From positions 124,001 to 188,000 of the forward strand of contig JAEUHM010000058.1 in assembly GCA_016795485.1 (NCBI GenBank): DNA of 64,000 nt, written 5' to 3'. The position numbers and the translations under genes were made by a program. Shown in pieces: positions 8,406-16,395 of this stretch (positions within the stretch are counted from its first letter, which is position 1; every line of letters starts with the position of its first letter). The notes beneath the pieces are model-generated. The model was not told the origin of the DNA. It saw nothing but the letters and a program-made list of their open reading frames with translations, and ran no database searches. This stretch comes from Verrucomicrobiaceae bacterium (GTDB taxonomy: Bacteria; Verrucomicrobiota; Verrucomicrobiia; Verrucomicrobiales; Verrucomicrobiaceae).

Positions 8406-9518
8406 TCAATACAGCTCCACCGGAGAACGTTTCCCGTCCTCCACGGACAGAACTTTGGCCCGTTCCTCACCCAGAGTATCCACACGCAGTTGGTAGATCT
8501 CTTTGTTGATCTCCGCAAACCTCTCCAGGCTGAATGGATCAGGTTTCGCCAACTTCTTCTTCGCTGCTTCGATCCTTCTCAGCGCATCGCTGATAATTGG
8601 AGCCTCCACACCCTCCAGATGCTCACGCGCCAGTTCCACCATCTCGAGACGGTGACAAATCATCACGATGTCATTGCCCGCACGCACCGACTCCTGGATC
8701 GCCTGCTCAAACGTCACCTCATTCAAGATGGCACCCATATCCAGGTCATCCGTGATGGCTAGTCCTTCAAACCCAAGCTGATTCCGCAGCAACTTTGTCA
8801 CGATGTTGTGAGAAAGAGAAGCTGGCCAGCGTCCACGATCTGGATCAAACGCCGTGTAATTGCTATGGCAGGTCATCACGCTATCCAGCACAGGCAGTAG
8901 GGCAGAGTAGGGCAGTAGCTCCTCCTTCTCCAGGGCCTCCCGTGATTTCGTGATCACTGGCAGAAACTCATGCGGATCACACTCAGCAGGTCCGTACCCA
9001 GGGAAATGCTTTCCACACGTTAGAATCTTCTCCTTCCGCAGCGCTCCATTGAAGATACCTGCGTTAGAGATTACCTGCTGTGGACTCGTTCCATAGCAGC
9101 GGCCCTTCAGCGAGTTATCTGCTGTAACATCATAGGAGATGTCCAAAACCGGGCACAGATCCAAATTGAAGCCAAACAGCCGCAAAAGCTCGCCCGTCAG
9201 CCTGCCATGCGTATGAATCAGACCAGGATCACCCCTATCCCGCAAAGCTTGTGCGTTTGGCGGCTCATCGCCAATCAATCGGAGGCGTGAAACACGGCCC
9301 CCTTCTTGGTCAATCGTGATAATCGGCTCAATGTCCGACAAATCCCTCAAATCATCGCACAACTTCCGAACTTGCTCAGGAGACTGGATGTTGCGTCCAA
9401 ACAAGATATAACCACCCGGCTGCAATTTCTTGAGACGGGCCGCAGTAGCGGAATCAAGCTCCGCACCCGGCACACCGGTGAGGAGTAACTGTGACAAAAG
9501 CTGTGAATCAGAAGGCAT
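8406..9518 (-). CDS. nagZ: Glycoside hydrolase family 3, beta-N-acetylhexosaminidase (NagZ-like)
   Basis: 370 residues from ATG 9518. NagZ motifs are clear: ILFGRNI, IITIDQEGGRVSRL, the KHFPGYG loop that carries the active-site Lys-His pair in NagZ enzymes, and the nucleophile-bearing AITDDLDMGAI. It would remove N-acetylglucosamine from muropeptide fragments in peptidoglycan recycling, in the cytoplasm. It is the first gene of the leftward four-gene set. Its upstream side is the point where the genomic island begins. Confidence 0.85.
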   Translation of the reverse strand: MPSDSQLLSQLLLTGVPGAELDSATAARLKKLQPGGYILFGRNIQSPEQVRKLCDDLRDLSDIEPIITIDQEGGRVSRLRLIGDEPPNAQALRDRGDPGLIHTHGRLTGELLRLFGFNLDLCPVLDISYDVTADNSLKGRCYGTSPQQVISNAGIFNGALRKEKILTCGKHFPGYGPAECDPHEFLPVITKSREALEKEELLPYSALLPVLDSVMTCHSNYTAFDPDRGRWPASLSHNIVTKLLRNQLGFEGLAITDDLDMGAILNEVTFEQAIQESVRAGNDIVMICHRLEMVELAREHLEGVEAPIISDALRRIEAAKKKLAKPDPFSLERFAEINKEIYQLRVDTLGEERAKVLSVEDGKRSPVELY

Positions 9519-9665
9519 TTTGGTTTTCTCGACACTATTGAGAAACTCCAAACGCGAAAGCAGACTTTAAGGGCGCATCGGCACCAACTGAAGCCCGCTG
9601 ACCAGCCACTAATCCTCAAGATAGAACTATTTGAACCCGAATCCTTATGGGGAACAGCCTCCGAC

Positions 9666-9699
9666 TGGCGGTGAGAGAGGGATTCGAACCCTCGGTACG
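9666..9699. repeat. Left attachment-site core (tRNA-Ser 3' end copy)
   Basis: Thirty-four bases identical to the 3' end of the tRNA-Ser gene at 63923-63956. They cover the CCA, acceptor 3' strand, whole T-arm and part of the variable arm. No other part of a tRNA is present here, which is what site-specific integration into a tRNA 3' end leaves behind. Confidence 0.9.
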
Positions 9700-9779
9700 A
9701 ATCCCTGCCATTGATGACGCTGGAATGCCCGTAAATGCGATACCAAAAGAACCAAAATGACCAAGATTACCTTGATGTT

Positions 9780-9800
9780 GTTGAGAGTTGCGTTGAGAGT
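9780..9800. repeat. Left paired GTTGAGAGT sites, candidate integrase arm-type sites
   Basis: Two direct copies of GTTGAGAGT with a 12-base period lie just before the integrase start. The 21-base unit recurs with 19/21 identity at 63864-63884, just inside the right core. Upstream, 9742-9764 has three ACCAA(A) repeats about nine bases apart, which could be further protein-binding sites. Confidence 0.5.
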
Positions 9801-9805
9801 CGAGC

Positions 9806-10939
9806 ATGGCCTCATTGCGAAAGTTCCCGGGTTCCAAGAATTGGTTTGCATGCTTTACTCTTCCCAGTGGAAAGCGCGTTCAACGTTCGACCAAGGAGAC
9901 GCTTCGTAAGCCAGCTCAAGCGAAAGCTGACGAGTGGGAACGCCTGAGTCGTGAACATGCAAAAGCAAGACAAGCTCACGCGGTCATTGCTGACATCTAC
10001 AAGGCAACACACGACAAGGAGCTTCCAAGTGCCACTCTCAAGACGTTTTTCGATAGTTGGCTTGCTAGGAAGAAGAATGAGATCGCAGCTACGAGTTACG
10101 CAGCGTATGAAGGGGTGACGAAGCTTTTCTTGGAGACCTTCCCTGAGAGCCACGAGATGGCTCTGCCCGCATTGGACACAAAGCACTTTGTCGTATTTCG
10201 TGATCGACAAGCAAAGCGTGTTTCAGCCACCACAGTAAACAAGTTCATCAAGCTTCTTCGCGTGATATTCGAAGACGCACGGCGCGATGGTTATATCAGT
10301 GATAACCCTGCAAAAGATTGCCCACGAATCAAACAGATCACATCAGATGCTCGGAGGCCATTTACCGTGGCCGAGCTTCAAAGCATCATGTCGGTTGCGA
10401 GTGATGAGTGGCGATCCATGGTCAGATTTGGCCTATACACAGGCCAAAGATTAGCTGACCTCGCCAAGTTGACTTGGGCCAATATCGACACCGATGCACA
10501 AGAAGTTCGAATCAGAACAGGCAAGACTGGGCGCATTGTTCGCATTCCAATCTGCCAACCGCTTCTTCATCACATCGAGTCGTTGCAAGCTGGAGAGGTG
10601 CCGAATCAGCCCATTCATCCGAGACTTTTCGAACTGATCAATGACGGCAAGAGATCCATGATATCGCGACAGTTCGGCGATATCTTGGCGTCTGTTGGCT
10701 TGGCTTCATCAAGGAGCCACGTAGCTCAGAAAGATGGACGATCATCAAGGCGAGTTACAAGTGAACTGTCCTTCCACTGTCTCCGACACACAGCGACAAG
10801 CATGATGAAGAACGCCGGCATTTCCCCCGCAGTTGTCCAGGACATCATCGGCCACGACAGTGCAGAGATTTCGGCACACTACACCCACATCGAGAGCGAT
10901 GCGAAGAGGAGGGCTCTGGAGTCTCTTCCAGCCGTTTAG
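9806..10939 (+). CDS. int: Tyrosine-type site-specific integrase
   Basis: 377 residues from ATG 9806. The catalytic residues of the tyrosine recombinase family are present: Arg215 in GLYTGQRLADLAKL, the His-x-x-Arg pair H324/R327 in FHCLRHT, a conserved GH at 349-350 (DIIGHD), and the nucleophile Tyr359 in AHYTHIE. An N-terminal SAM-like core-binding domain (about 70-170) precedes the catalytic domain. It lies beside the left attachment core, so it is the likely enzyme for island integration and excision at tRNA-Ser(GCU). Its promoter region overlaps the paired GTTGAGAGT sites, so binding of the integrase there could also control its own expression. Confidence 0.93.
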   Translation: MASLRKFPGSKNWFACFTLPSGKRVQRSTKETLRKPAQAKADEWERLSREHAKARQAHAVIADIYKATHDKELPSATLKTFFDSWLARKKNEIAATSYAAYEGVTKLFLETFPESHEMALPALDTKHFVVFRDRQAKRVSATTVNKFIKLLRVIFEDARRDGYISDNPAKDCPRIKQITSDARRPFTVAELQSIMSVASDEWRSMVRFGLYTGQRLADLAKLTWANIDTDAQEVRIRTGKTGRIVRIPICQPLLHHIESLQAGEVPNQPIHPRLFELINDGKRSMISRQFGDILASVGLASSRSHVAQKDGRSSRRVTSELSFHCLRHTATSMMKNAGISPAVVQDIIGHDSAEISAHYTHIESDAKRRALESLPAV

Positions 10940-11099
10940 AATAGACTGAGTTACCTTAAGCAAACGACAATCGAGGAGGGTGAACGAGTGCGGTTTAATC
11001 GTGCCGATCCTATTCGCAGATATTTGGGGTAGATTGAAGCCGTGAAGGATGAAGATTAATTCACAGTGGACAGTGGATTCCTCGAGGTGAACATGTGAA

Positions 11100-12137
11100 A
11101 TGTCGCTCACCCCACAACAAATCGCGTTGGCGGAAGACCCATCAAGGGACCCGGAAAATCCGAATAGATCTGCGGATGAGGAGATTTACTTTGATGAGCC
11201 ACTCTATGAATGTGACCGGATCGGTGTTCACTTCAAAGAGCCCCTTGGAGATGACGATTGGCGGGAATTGACCAAAATCGTGAAGGCGCGCCTAGAGGCT
11301 AAATACGAGAAGCGGATGGTGGTGGAAGGATTGTTCTTCAGAGCCGGAGGTTTGGTGTGGTGGGACCGGACTAGGCCACCATGTTTGAGTCCATCCGCTA
11401 GAGTTCTCAAAGCCCCGCTCTATTTTGATGGCTCAACCTATTCGCCTGATGTTATGCTGCACCGAGCATCAATGCCCATACTCGGAGTTTCCGCCAGCGA
11501 TCACGAAGTTCGATGGAGGAACTTGCGAACCCGGATTGAGGATTTGAGAGATCTTGCCGCAGTCTACTATGACGTGAAGGTCACTCCGGAGGAGTTCGCA
11601 ACTTTACAAAAGATCGCGGAAACTGGTGAAGGGCTAGATAAGGCGAGCGAGATTTTTGCTCGGATGTCACGGCCAGACAATCACAGGGCGACAGTTGAGG
11701 CTGAAGAACTCTCACTAGGATGCAGTGACCTTATCAAAGTATTGAACAGAGAGGATTTTCGACTGACCGATGTGTTGTGGATTGCCAACCTCGCCTTTAA
11801 GGTTGGGGCGGGCTCGGTCGCTCTTCAGCAACTCCGGGATAAGCGACTTTTGGAGCAGAATAAAAATGCGAAATTGCTGGCTGGTGCTGGGAAGGGAGGA
11901 ATCAGAGAGACGATTGAGCATCACTGTAAGCAGTATTTGGAAAAACACGGCAGGTTTCCGCTCCCCAACGAGTTGTTGGAGACCGGATCGTTTATGTCCG
12001 AAACAAAGCACAACAAAGTGTTCCGAGTGATGGTGGACGAGACTTGGATATCCATAGGCACCTTCCGTGATCATGTCGGCAACATTGCCCGAGATAAGGG
12101 CGAGAAGCGCGGTAGAGGAAGACCGAGAAAACAGTGA
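11100..12137 (+). CDS. Hypothetical protein with basic AT-hook-like tail
   Basis: 345 residues, not matched to a family I know. The N-terminus is acidic and the middle mixed alpha/beta. The C-terminus ends KRGRGRPRKQ, a GRP-core AT-hook-like motif that suggests DNA binding. A GAGGTGA sequence 13-19 bases before ATG 11100 could be a weak ribosome-binding site. It sits between integrase and the excisionase-like fragment, a place where islands often carry a regulator or replication accessory protein. An inverted repeat follows just after the stop. Function is unknown. Confidence 0.65.
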   Translation: MSLTPQQIALAEDPSRDPENPNRSADEEIYFDEPLYECDRIGVHFKEPLGDDDWRELTKIVKARLEAKYEKRMVVEGLFFRAGGLVWWDRTRPPCLSPSARVLKAPLYFDGSTYSPDVMLHRASMPILGVSASDHEVRWRNLRTRIEDLRDLAAVYYDVKVTPEEFATLQKIAETGEGLDKASEIFARMSRPDNHRATVEAEELSLGCSDLIKVLNREDFRLTDVLWIANLAFKVGAGSVALQQLRDKRLLEQNKNAKLLAGAGKGGIRETIEHHCKQYLEKHGRFPLPNELLETGSFMSETKHNKVFRVMVDETWISIGTFRDHVGNIARDKGEKRGRGRPRKQ

Positions 12138-12145
12138 GCAAAAAG

Positions 12146-12176
12146 AATATTCGGGTGTTACGTTCCCCCGAATATT
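12146..12176. repeat. Inverted repeat AATATTCGGG / CCCGAATATT
   Basis: A perfect 10-bp inverted repeat (12146-12155 and 12167-12176) with an 11-base spacer lies 8 bases after the preceding stop codon. It is followed by TTCTT rather than a T-run. It could be a weak terminator or an operator for the HTH gene that begins at 12200. Confidence 0.5.
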
Positions 12177-12199
12177 TCTTGGTGAACGGTGGTGACCTT

Positions 12200-12466
12200 A
12201 TGATCGCCACCGACACAAATACCACGCCTACCCAGTCACCGACCACAAGCCGCCCCACCTAGCCGGAGTGGCTCAGAGTTGCCGAAGCCTGCACCTACTC
12301 CAGGCTATCGAAGCCAAAGCTCTACGCGCTAATTAACGCAGGCAGCATCAAGTCCGTGTCCTTACGGGAACGCGGTCAGGTTCGCGGCACTAGGCTGATT
12401 TCCTCCGATAGCCTGCGTGCGTTCCTGGAGAGTCGGGCCACTGGCGGTGAAGGGACCGCAGCATGA
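12200..12466 (+). pseudogene. Excisionase-like HTH protein interrupted by an in-frame TAG
   Basis: From ATG 12200 the frame reads 20 codons, meets TAG at 12260-12262, then continues 67 codons to TGA at 12464. The downstream part has the helix-turn-helix pattern of the HTH_17/excisionase family: WLRVAEACTYSRLSKPKLYALINAG, then an arginine-rich wing (LRERGQVRGTRLIS) and SDSLRAFLES. No in-frame ATG, GTG or TTG lies between the TAG and the HTH. So the gene is either broken by a nonsense mutation, read through, or started at a rare codon. A recombination directionality factor would be expected at this place in an island. Confidence 0.65.
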
Positions 12467-12515
12467 CCTGATCACGCTGCTCCGAGACTGCTATCCAATC
12501 CTCATTGTCACCATC

Positions 12516-13505
12516 ATGAACTCATCGTCTTTGCTACATGGCTACTCCATTGAGTCAACGGACTCGCCTAGCACTCTTCTGCGCGCCAGACGCTATCTCG
12601 AGAAACTGCCTCACTCCATCCAGGGTCAGCAGGGCTCCAAGGCACTGTTTAGTGCAGCTTGTTGTCTCGTGCGGGGCTTTGCGTTGTCTAATGACGAAGC
12701 AATGGCACTCCTGGCAGAATGGAACCTCACGCATTGTGTTCCCCCATGGTCCCTGTCGGACTTGAAACGCGTCATCAAGAGCGCCTCCTCGACCAATGGC
12801 CAGAAGGGTCATCTCCTGGACCGTCCAGGGGAGACATCGCGGCATCCAGGGCTCACTCATTCGTCCTGGATGTCCAGATCTCGCTGGCCAACGTTTCACC
12901 CGCTGAGCACTGAGGACGTCGAGCGAATCGCTGAGCTACGATCTCTTCCGACCGAGGCTGTGGATGTTGCACGCCGGCTTGAGGTTCTAAAAATAGCGAG
13001 GGTCGATGGCCATCGCTGCTATGTGCTGCATGAGGGTAAGTTTTCCCAAGCTCGCCGATTAGACGGGAAGCCTTTTTCAATGCCGGACGGGAGGGAAATC
13101 AAAGCGAAGAACCTCCCTGGCTCAGAGGGGGCGTTTGTGGGGGCCTGTGCTCTTGGCAAGGAGGCAAATGTAATCCTTGTCGAGGGCTGTGTCGGTTGGA
13201 TGGAAGGGGTGGCGGCGGTCTTGATTTCTGACCGCACGGACTGGACAGTTCTCGCGGCCACTTCGGCATCGTCGCGGTTCAACCGGGCTCCTGAGCTTCT
13301 GAAAACATTGGCTGGCAGGCGAGTGCGAATCATCCCTGATAGTGATGTGGCGGGGCGTGAAGCTGCGGCATCTTGGCTGGCAGATTTGGAGAGCGTGAGG
13401 TGTCAAGTTGACGCTGTAGGGCTCCCGCCAGGAACTAAGGACCTTGGTGATCTGCTGCGGATGGGTGAACGTGCACACGAAACCCTGAACTCGCTCTTCC
13501 GATGA
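12516..13505 (+). CDS. TOPRIM-domain primase-like protein
   Basis: 329 residues from ATG 12516; the longer frame from 12417 would overlap the excisionase-like ORF. An N-terminal helical part (about 25-95) resembles the primase-C/PriCT-type helical domain of mobile-element primases. The C-terminal half has a TOPRIM core: the Glu motif VILVEGCVGWMEGVAAVL near residue 228 and the DxD motif RIIPDSDVAGREAA near 275. Such proteins prime replication of phages, plasmids and islands. The next gene overlaps its stop as ATGA and encodes a DUF3987 protein, a usual partner. Confidence 0.75.
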   Translation: MNSSSLLHGYSIESTDSPSTLLRARRYLEKLPHSIQGQQGSKALFSAACCLVRGFALSNDEAMALLAEWNLTHCVPPWSLSDLKRVIKSASSTNGQKGHLLDRPGETSRHPGLTHSSWMSRSRWPTFHPLSTEDVERIAELRSLPTEAVDVARRLEVLKIARVDGHRCYVLHEGKFSQARRLDGKPFSMPDGREIKAKNLPGSEGAFVGACALGKEANVILVEGCVGWMEGVAAVLISDRTDWTVLAATSASSRFNRAPELLKTLAGRRVRIIPDSDVAGREAAASWLADLESVRCQVDAVGLPPGTKDLGDLLRMGERAHETLNSLFR

Positions 13506-14809
13506 CTCACGACATTACTGGAGATTTGAGACTGAGAGCGGGCTATCGGCCTACATTGGCGAACGAAAAGCACGAAAAGAACGAAATCCAGGAGACTTCA
13601 GCGACCCAAAGTTCGTCAATTTCGTTCTTTTCGTCACAGATGTCGCCAAGGCCCATCTTGGCCGATGACGTATTCTACGGTCCCATTGGTGAAATCGTCA
13701 CCAAGCATCAGGGCATCACCGAGGCTGACCCCGCAGCCATTTTGGCCCAAGTTCTTGTCGGAGTCGGCAGCATCATAGGCCGAGGCGCTTACTTCCTCGC
13801 CGACGGTGCGCGGCATCACGCCAACCTCTTCGCGATAGTGTGTGGTCGTACTGCTAAAGCGCGGAAAGGCACTTCGTGGGCCAGAGCACGATCTGTCCTC
13901 AACCGCTTGGATGAGGAGTGGGCGGAGGGGCGGTTGAAGTCGGGCGTGGTGTCTGGTGAAGGCATCACGCAGGTGTTTGCCGGTGATGACGACAAGCGGC
14001 TGCTGTTGTACGAGAGCGAGTTCGCCCAGGTGCTACAGGCGATGAAGAGGGAGGGCAACACTGTCTCCGCGCTGCTCAGGCAGGCGTGGGACGGGGGAAG
14101 GTTGGCGGTCCTGCGGAAAAAGGACAAGATCGAGGTCGATGGGGCTCATATCAGTTTGATTGGACACATCACTCTCCCTGAATTGCATCGCTTGCTCGAT
14201 ACGGTGGAGATATCCAACGGTCTGGCCAATCGGTGTTTATGGGTGTTCGCCGACCGCACCACACTGCTGCCTGAAGGCGGCATCGAGCCAGACCTGGAGA
14301 AGCCTTTAGCTGTGTTGCAGGAGAAAATCCCCCAGGCTTCTGATCTGGGCCAGGTGACTCGGCACCCCGGTGTGGCGGAGTTCTGGTCTGACATCTACAC
14401 TCAGCTAAGCCGAGAGTGTTCAGGAAAAGTAGGTGAGCTGTTGAGCAGAGCCGAGGCACAAGTCATGCGCTTGGCATTGATTTATGCCCTCGCAGACGCT
14501 TCTCGTTACATCACGGCTGATCATCTCACCGCAGGTCTTGCGTTTTGGCGCTATTGTGAGGACAGCACCCGGCACATTTTCGGACTACATCTGCTCAGCA
14601 ACAAGGCCAAGCGCATCCTGGAGGCTTTGACGTCTGGCCCTCGCACGAAGACCGAGATTCATGCCCTCTTCTCCAATAACGCGACCAAGGTTGAAATAGA
14701 CCACGCGCTGGATGAACTGGGACCGATCATTAGCAAGACGCCAGACCTCCGGTCAGGTGGTTACACCCTTCACCTGGGATATGTGCCCCCAGATATGAAC
14801 GCTCCATGA
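13502..14809 (+). CDS. DUF3987 family protein, putative primase-helicase component
   Basis: 435 residues; ATG 13502 overlaps the stop of the TOPRIM gene (ATGA), which points to translational coupling. Family features are ILAQVLVGVGSIIGRGAYFLADGARHHANLF, a P-loop-like GRTAKARKGTSW, then LLLYESEFAQVL and HISLIGHIT. The P-loop is the degenerate form (RKGTS in place of GKST) usual in DUF3987. The first about 45 residues are low-complexity and contain a 15-bp inverted repeat at DNA level. ATG 13640 (MSPRPILADD) is a possible alternative start after that repeat. Likely role: replication of the island. Confidence 0.75.
   Translation: MTHDITGDLRLRAGYRPTLANEKHEKNEIQETSATQSSSISFFSSQMSPRPILADDVFYGPIGEIVTKHQGITEADPAAILAQVLVGVGSIIGRGAYFLADGARHHANLFAIVCGRTAKARKGTSWARARSVLNRLDEEWAEGRLKSGVVSGEGITQVFAGDDDKRLLLYESEFAQVLQAMKREGNTVSALLRQAWDGGRLAVLRKKDKIEVDGAHISLIGHITLPELHRLLDTVEISNGLANRCLWVFADRTTLLPEGGIEPDLEKPLAVLQEKIPQASDLGQVTRHPGVAEFWSDIYTQLSRECSGKVGELLSRAEAQVMRLALIYALADASRYITADHLTAGLAFWRYCEDSTRHIFGLHLLSNKAKRILEALTSGPRTKTEIHALFSNNATKVEIDHALDELGPIISKTPDLRSGGYTLHLGYVPPDMNAP
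13573..13633. repeat. 15-bp inverted repeat inside the DUF3987 gene
   Basis: Perfect arms CGAAAAGAACGAAAT (13573-13587) and its reverse complement (13619-13633) are separated by 31 bases. The left arm is preceded by a related GAACGAAAAGCA, giving a local ACGAAAA repeat. It lies between two possible start codons of the same gene (13502 and 13640). An mRNA hairpin could therefore influence start choice, or this may be a REP-like sequence captured in frame. Confidence 0.7.
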
Positions 14810-15357
14810 AGCCGCTCATATTGAGTCTGGAGAGGCTTCAGCGCATTCAAAGCACTCTCCGCAAGCATAACGGCATTCTCTCTATCCGAGATATGGAGCG
14901 CAGCTATTCTCTGTATCGATGGGAGGTGGAGCAAGCTGCAGCACTTGGATGGCTGGAGATCGTGCCGCGAAAACCACGGGTAGGTCGGACGTCATTGACC
15001 GTGAGAGAAGTTAACAGAACTTGTGGCGCGAAACTCCCTCCATCTGCGAAACAAATCACCCGTTGCATTCCGTTGCGGCACCTCCTGTTTATCATTAGAA
15101 CTACCGTTTGTGTGCGATGGGGAAGGAGGTCACACATGCGCATCGGCTGCATGGCTGATGCCTACCAACAGACCTACCTACATGCCAGCCGTCGGGCATG
15201 TTGTGCCGGTGCCAGTCGCCTCCTACGTCGGCCAGAAATCAAAGCGGCCATTCGATGGCTCAGAGCGCAATTCGATGGACGCATTCCAAAGCACAAGATT
15301 CTGCCAAACCACATTGATGACATTCGCGCAGACCTTGTCGAGGCAGGACTTGATTAG
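14806..15357 (+). CDS. Hypothetical protein with winged-helix-like N-terminus
   Basis: 183 residues; ATG 14806 overlaps the DUF3987 stop (ATGA), so it is the third gene of the coupled set. Residues about 5-55 (LERLQRIQSTLRKHNGILSI, then RDMERSYSLYRWEVEQAA) look like a small winged-helix DNA-binding fold. The rest is basic with several Cys/Arg residues and no known motif. By position it may serve island replication or its control. No family is assigned. Confidence 0.6.
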   Translation: MKPLILSLERLQRIQSTLRKHNGILSIRDMERSYSLYRWEVEQAAALGWLEIVPRKPRVGRTSLTVREVNRTCGAKLPPSAKQITRCIPLRHLLFIIRTTVCVRWGRRSHMRIGCMADAYQQTYLHASRRACCAGASRLLRRPEIKAAIRWLRAQFDGRIPKHKILPNHIDDIRADLVEAGLD

Positions 15358-15528
15358 CAGGAACCACAGCAACGGGTATTAATTGCCGTTTACTGCGATA
15401 GTAAGTTTGATAGGCCGCTCACACCATGGACTGACAAAAGTGACTATCGCTAGATAAGTCCGTTCTCGGCCTTGGGTAGAGGCGACAGGTGGGATCAGTG
15501 GACCTTTTGGCAAGTGTGATTTGACAGA
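15358..15528. other. Short intergenic stretch
   Basis: About 170 bases with no gene, no clear terminator and no strong promoter. It separates the coupled replication set from the next small HTH gene. Confidence 0.4.
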
Positions 15529-15945
15529 ATGCTGCGGCGGAATGTCGGTAGTCAGGAGAAAACGACGATCATACCACCTGTGGCCAAGACACCATTCCAT
15601 GCAATAAAGCTTCCGTGGCAGCGAGCGGAGTTCGAGAAGTTGTTGCCTGAGCCTCCTACACGGGGATGGCTTCACTACATGTGGTCTAATCCCGGCGAGC
15701 GTATTGACCTCGAGAAAGTGAAACCTGCCATTGAGTATGCCATCCGCTGTGGTCTCACCAGAGCGGAGATCTGCCGTGAGGCATTGATATCCCGGGCGAC
15801 TCTATATCGCAAACTAGGTAGGGACTGCCACTTTCGAGAATGGTTTACTTGTCTCGAGCAGATACATGCAGAGTCTCGTGCTATCCATCGATGGAGAAGC
15901 CATCCGTTTCGGGGACGCCGTCCACCGTTAGCCTATGGGATGTAA
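15529..15945 (+). CDS. Small helix-turn-helix protein, unknown family
   Basis: 138 residues. The segment YAIRCGLTRAEICREALI then SRATLYRKLGRD (about 70-98) is a convincing helix-turn-helix of the resolvase/Fis-like kind, with a basic tail after it (HRWRSHPFRGRRPP). A regulator or DNA-binding accessory protein of the island is likely. The start at ATG 15529 has no clear ribosome-binding site, and downstream starts cannot be excluded. Confidence 0.6.
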   Translation: MLRRNVGSQEKTTIIPPVAKTPFHAIKLPWQRAEFEKLLPEPPTRGWLHYMWSNPGERIDLEKVKPAIEYAIRCGLTRAEICREALISRATLYRKLGRDCHFREWFTCLEQIHAESRAIHRWRSHPFRGRRPPLAYGM

Positions 15946-16022
15946 CAAGTCGGAAGTAATGGAGTGCCTTCGCACGATCTCACGTTGATTGTCCGATCCG
16001 ATGCCCTGATCGAGAGTTGAGA

Positions 16023-16066
16023 CACTCACCCCGCGCACGAGCGCGCGCACCCGCGCCCGCGAATAG
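16023..16066. repeat. GC-rich direct repeat, left copy (44 bp)
   Basis: Matches 17105-17148 at 41 of 44 positions. In the frame used by the right copy it reads an Arg/Ala-rich tail followed by TAG (T-P-R-T-S-A-R-T-R-A-R-E-stop). The left copy therefore looks like the stranded 3' end of a second copy of the gene that ends at 17148. Confidence 0.85.
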
Positions 16067-16146
16067 ACTTTGGGCCAGCCAACGTCCAGAATACCTTGCT
16101 ATTCCCCGCAAAGGAGTCGTTGATCCCCCAGAAGGAGCACCCAAAT

Positions 16147-16368
16147 ATGGAAACACCACCACAAACGGGCTTGACTATAGCCCAGGCCTACGGCGGACTC
16201 TGGAAGAACTTGATCGAGAAGCTCAACCTCATCGAGAAACAAGTGCTTACCCAAGAAGAAGCGGATCAGTTCCTAGCTCACAAACTGGACGACCCCTACC
16301 CGGAGAGACTCGCAGCGATAGCCCGTAAAATAACCCGAGCCGAACACCAAGCCAAGGCCCAAGCCTAG
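16147..16368 (+). CDS. Hypothetical 73-residue protein
   Basis: Starts at ATG 16147 with a good ribosome-binding site (AGAAGGAG, ending nine bases upstream), which is rare in this window. The sequence is amphipathic helical (LWKNLIEKLNLIEKQVL, then QEEADQFLAHKL) and ends in a charged KAQA tail. There is no known family. It lies within the segment bounded by the 44-bp repeats, 27 bases before the polyvalent-like gene, and probably belongs with it. Confidence 0.55.
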   Translation: METPPQTGLTIAQAYGGLWKNLIEKLNLIEKQVLTQEEADQFLAHKLDDPYPERLAAIARKITRAEHQAKAQA

Positions 16369-16395
16369 CCGCCGCCCACAGCTCCAAACCATCCA

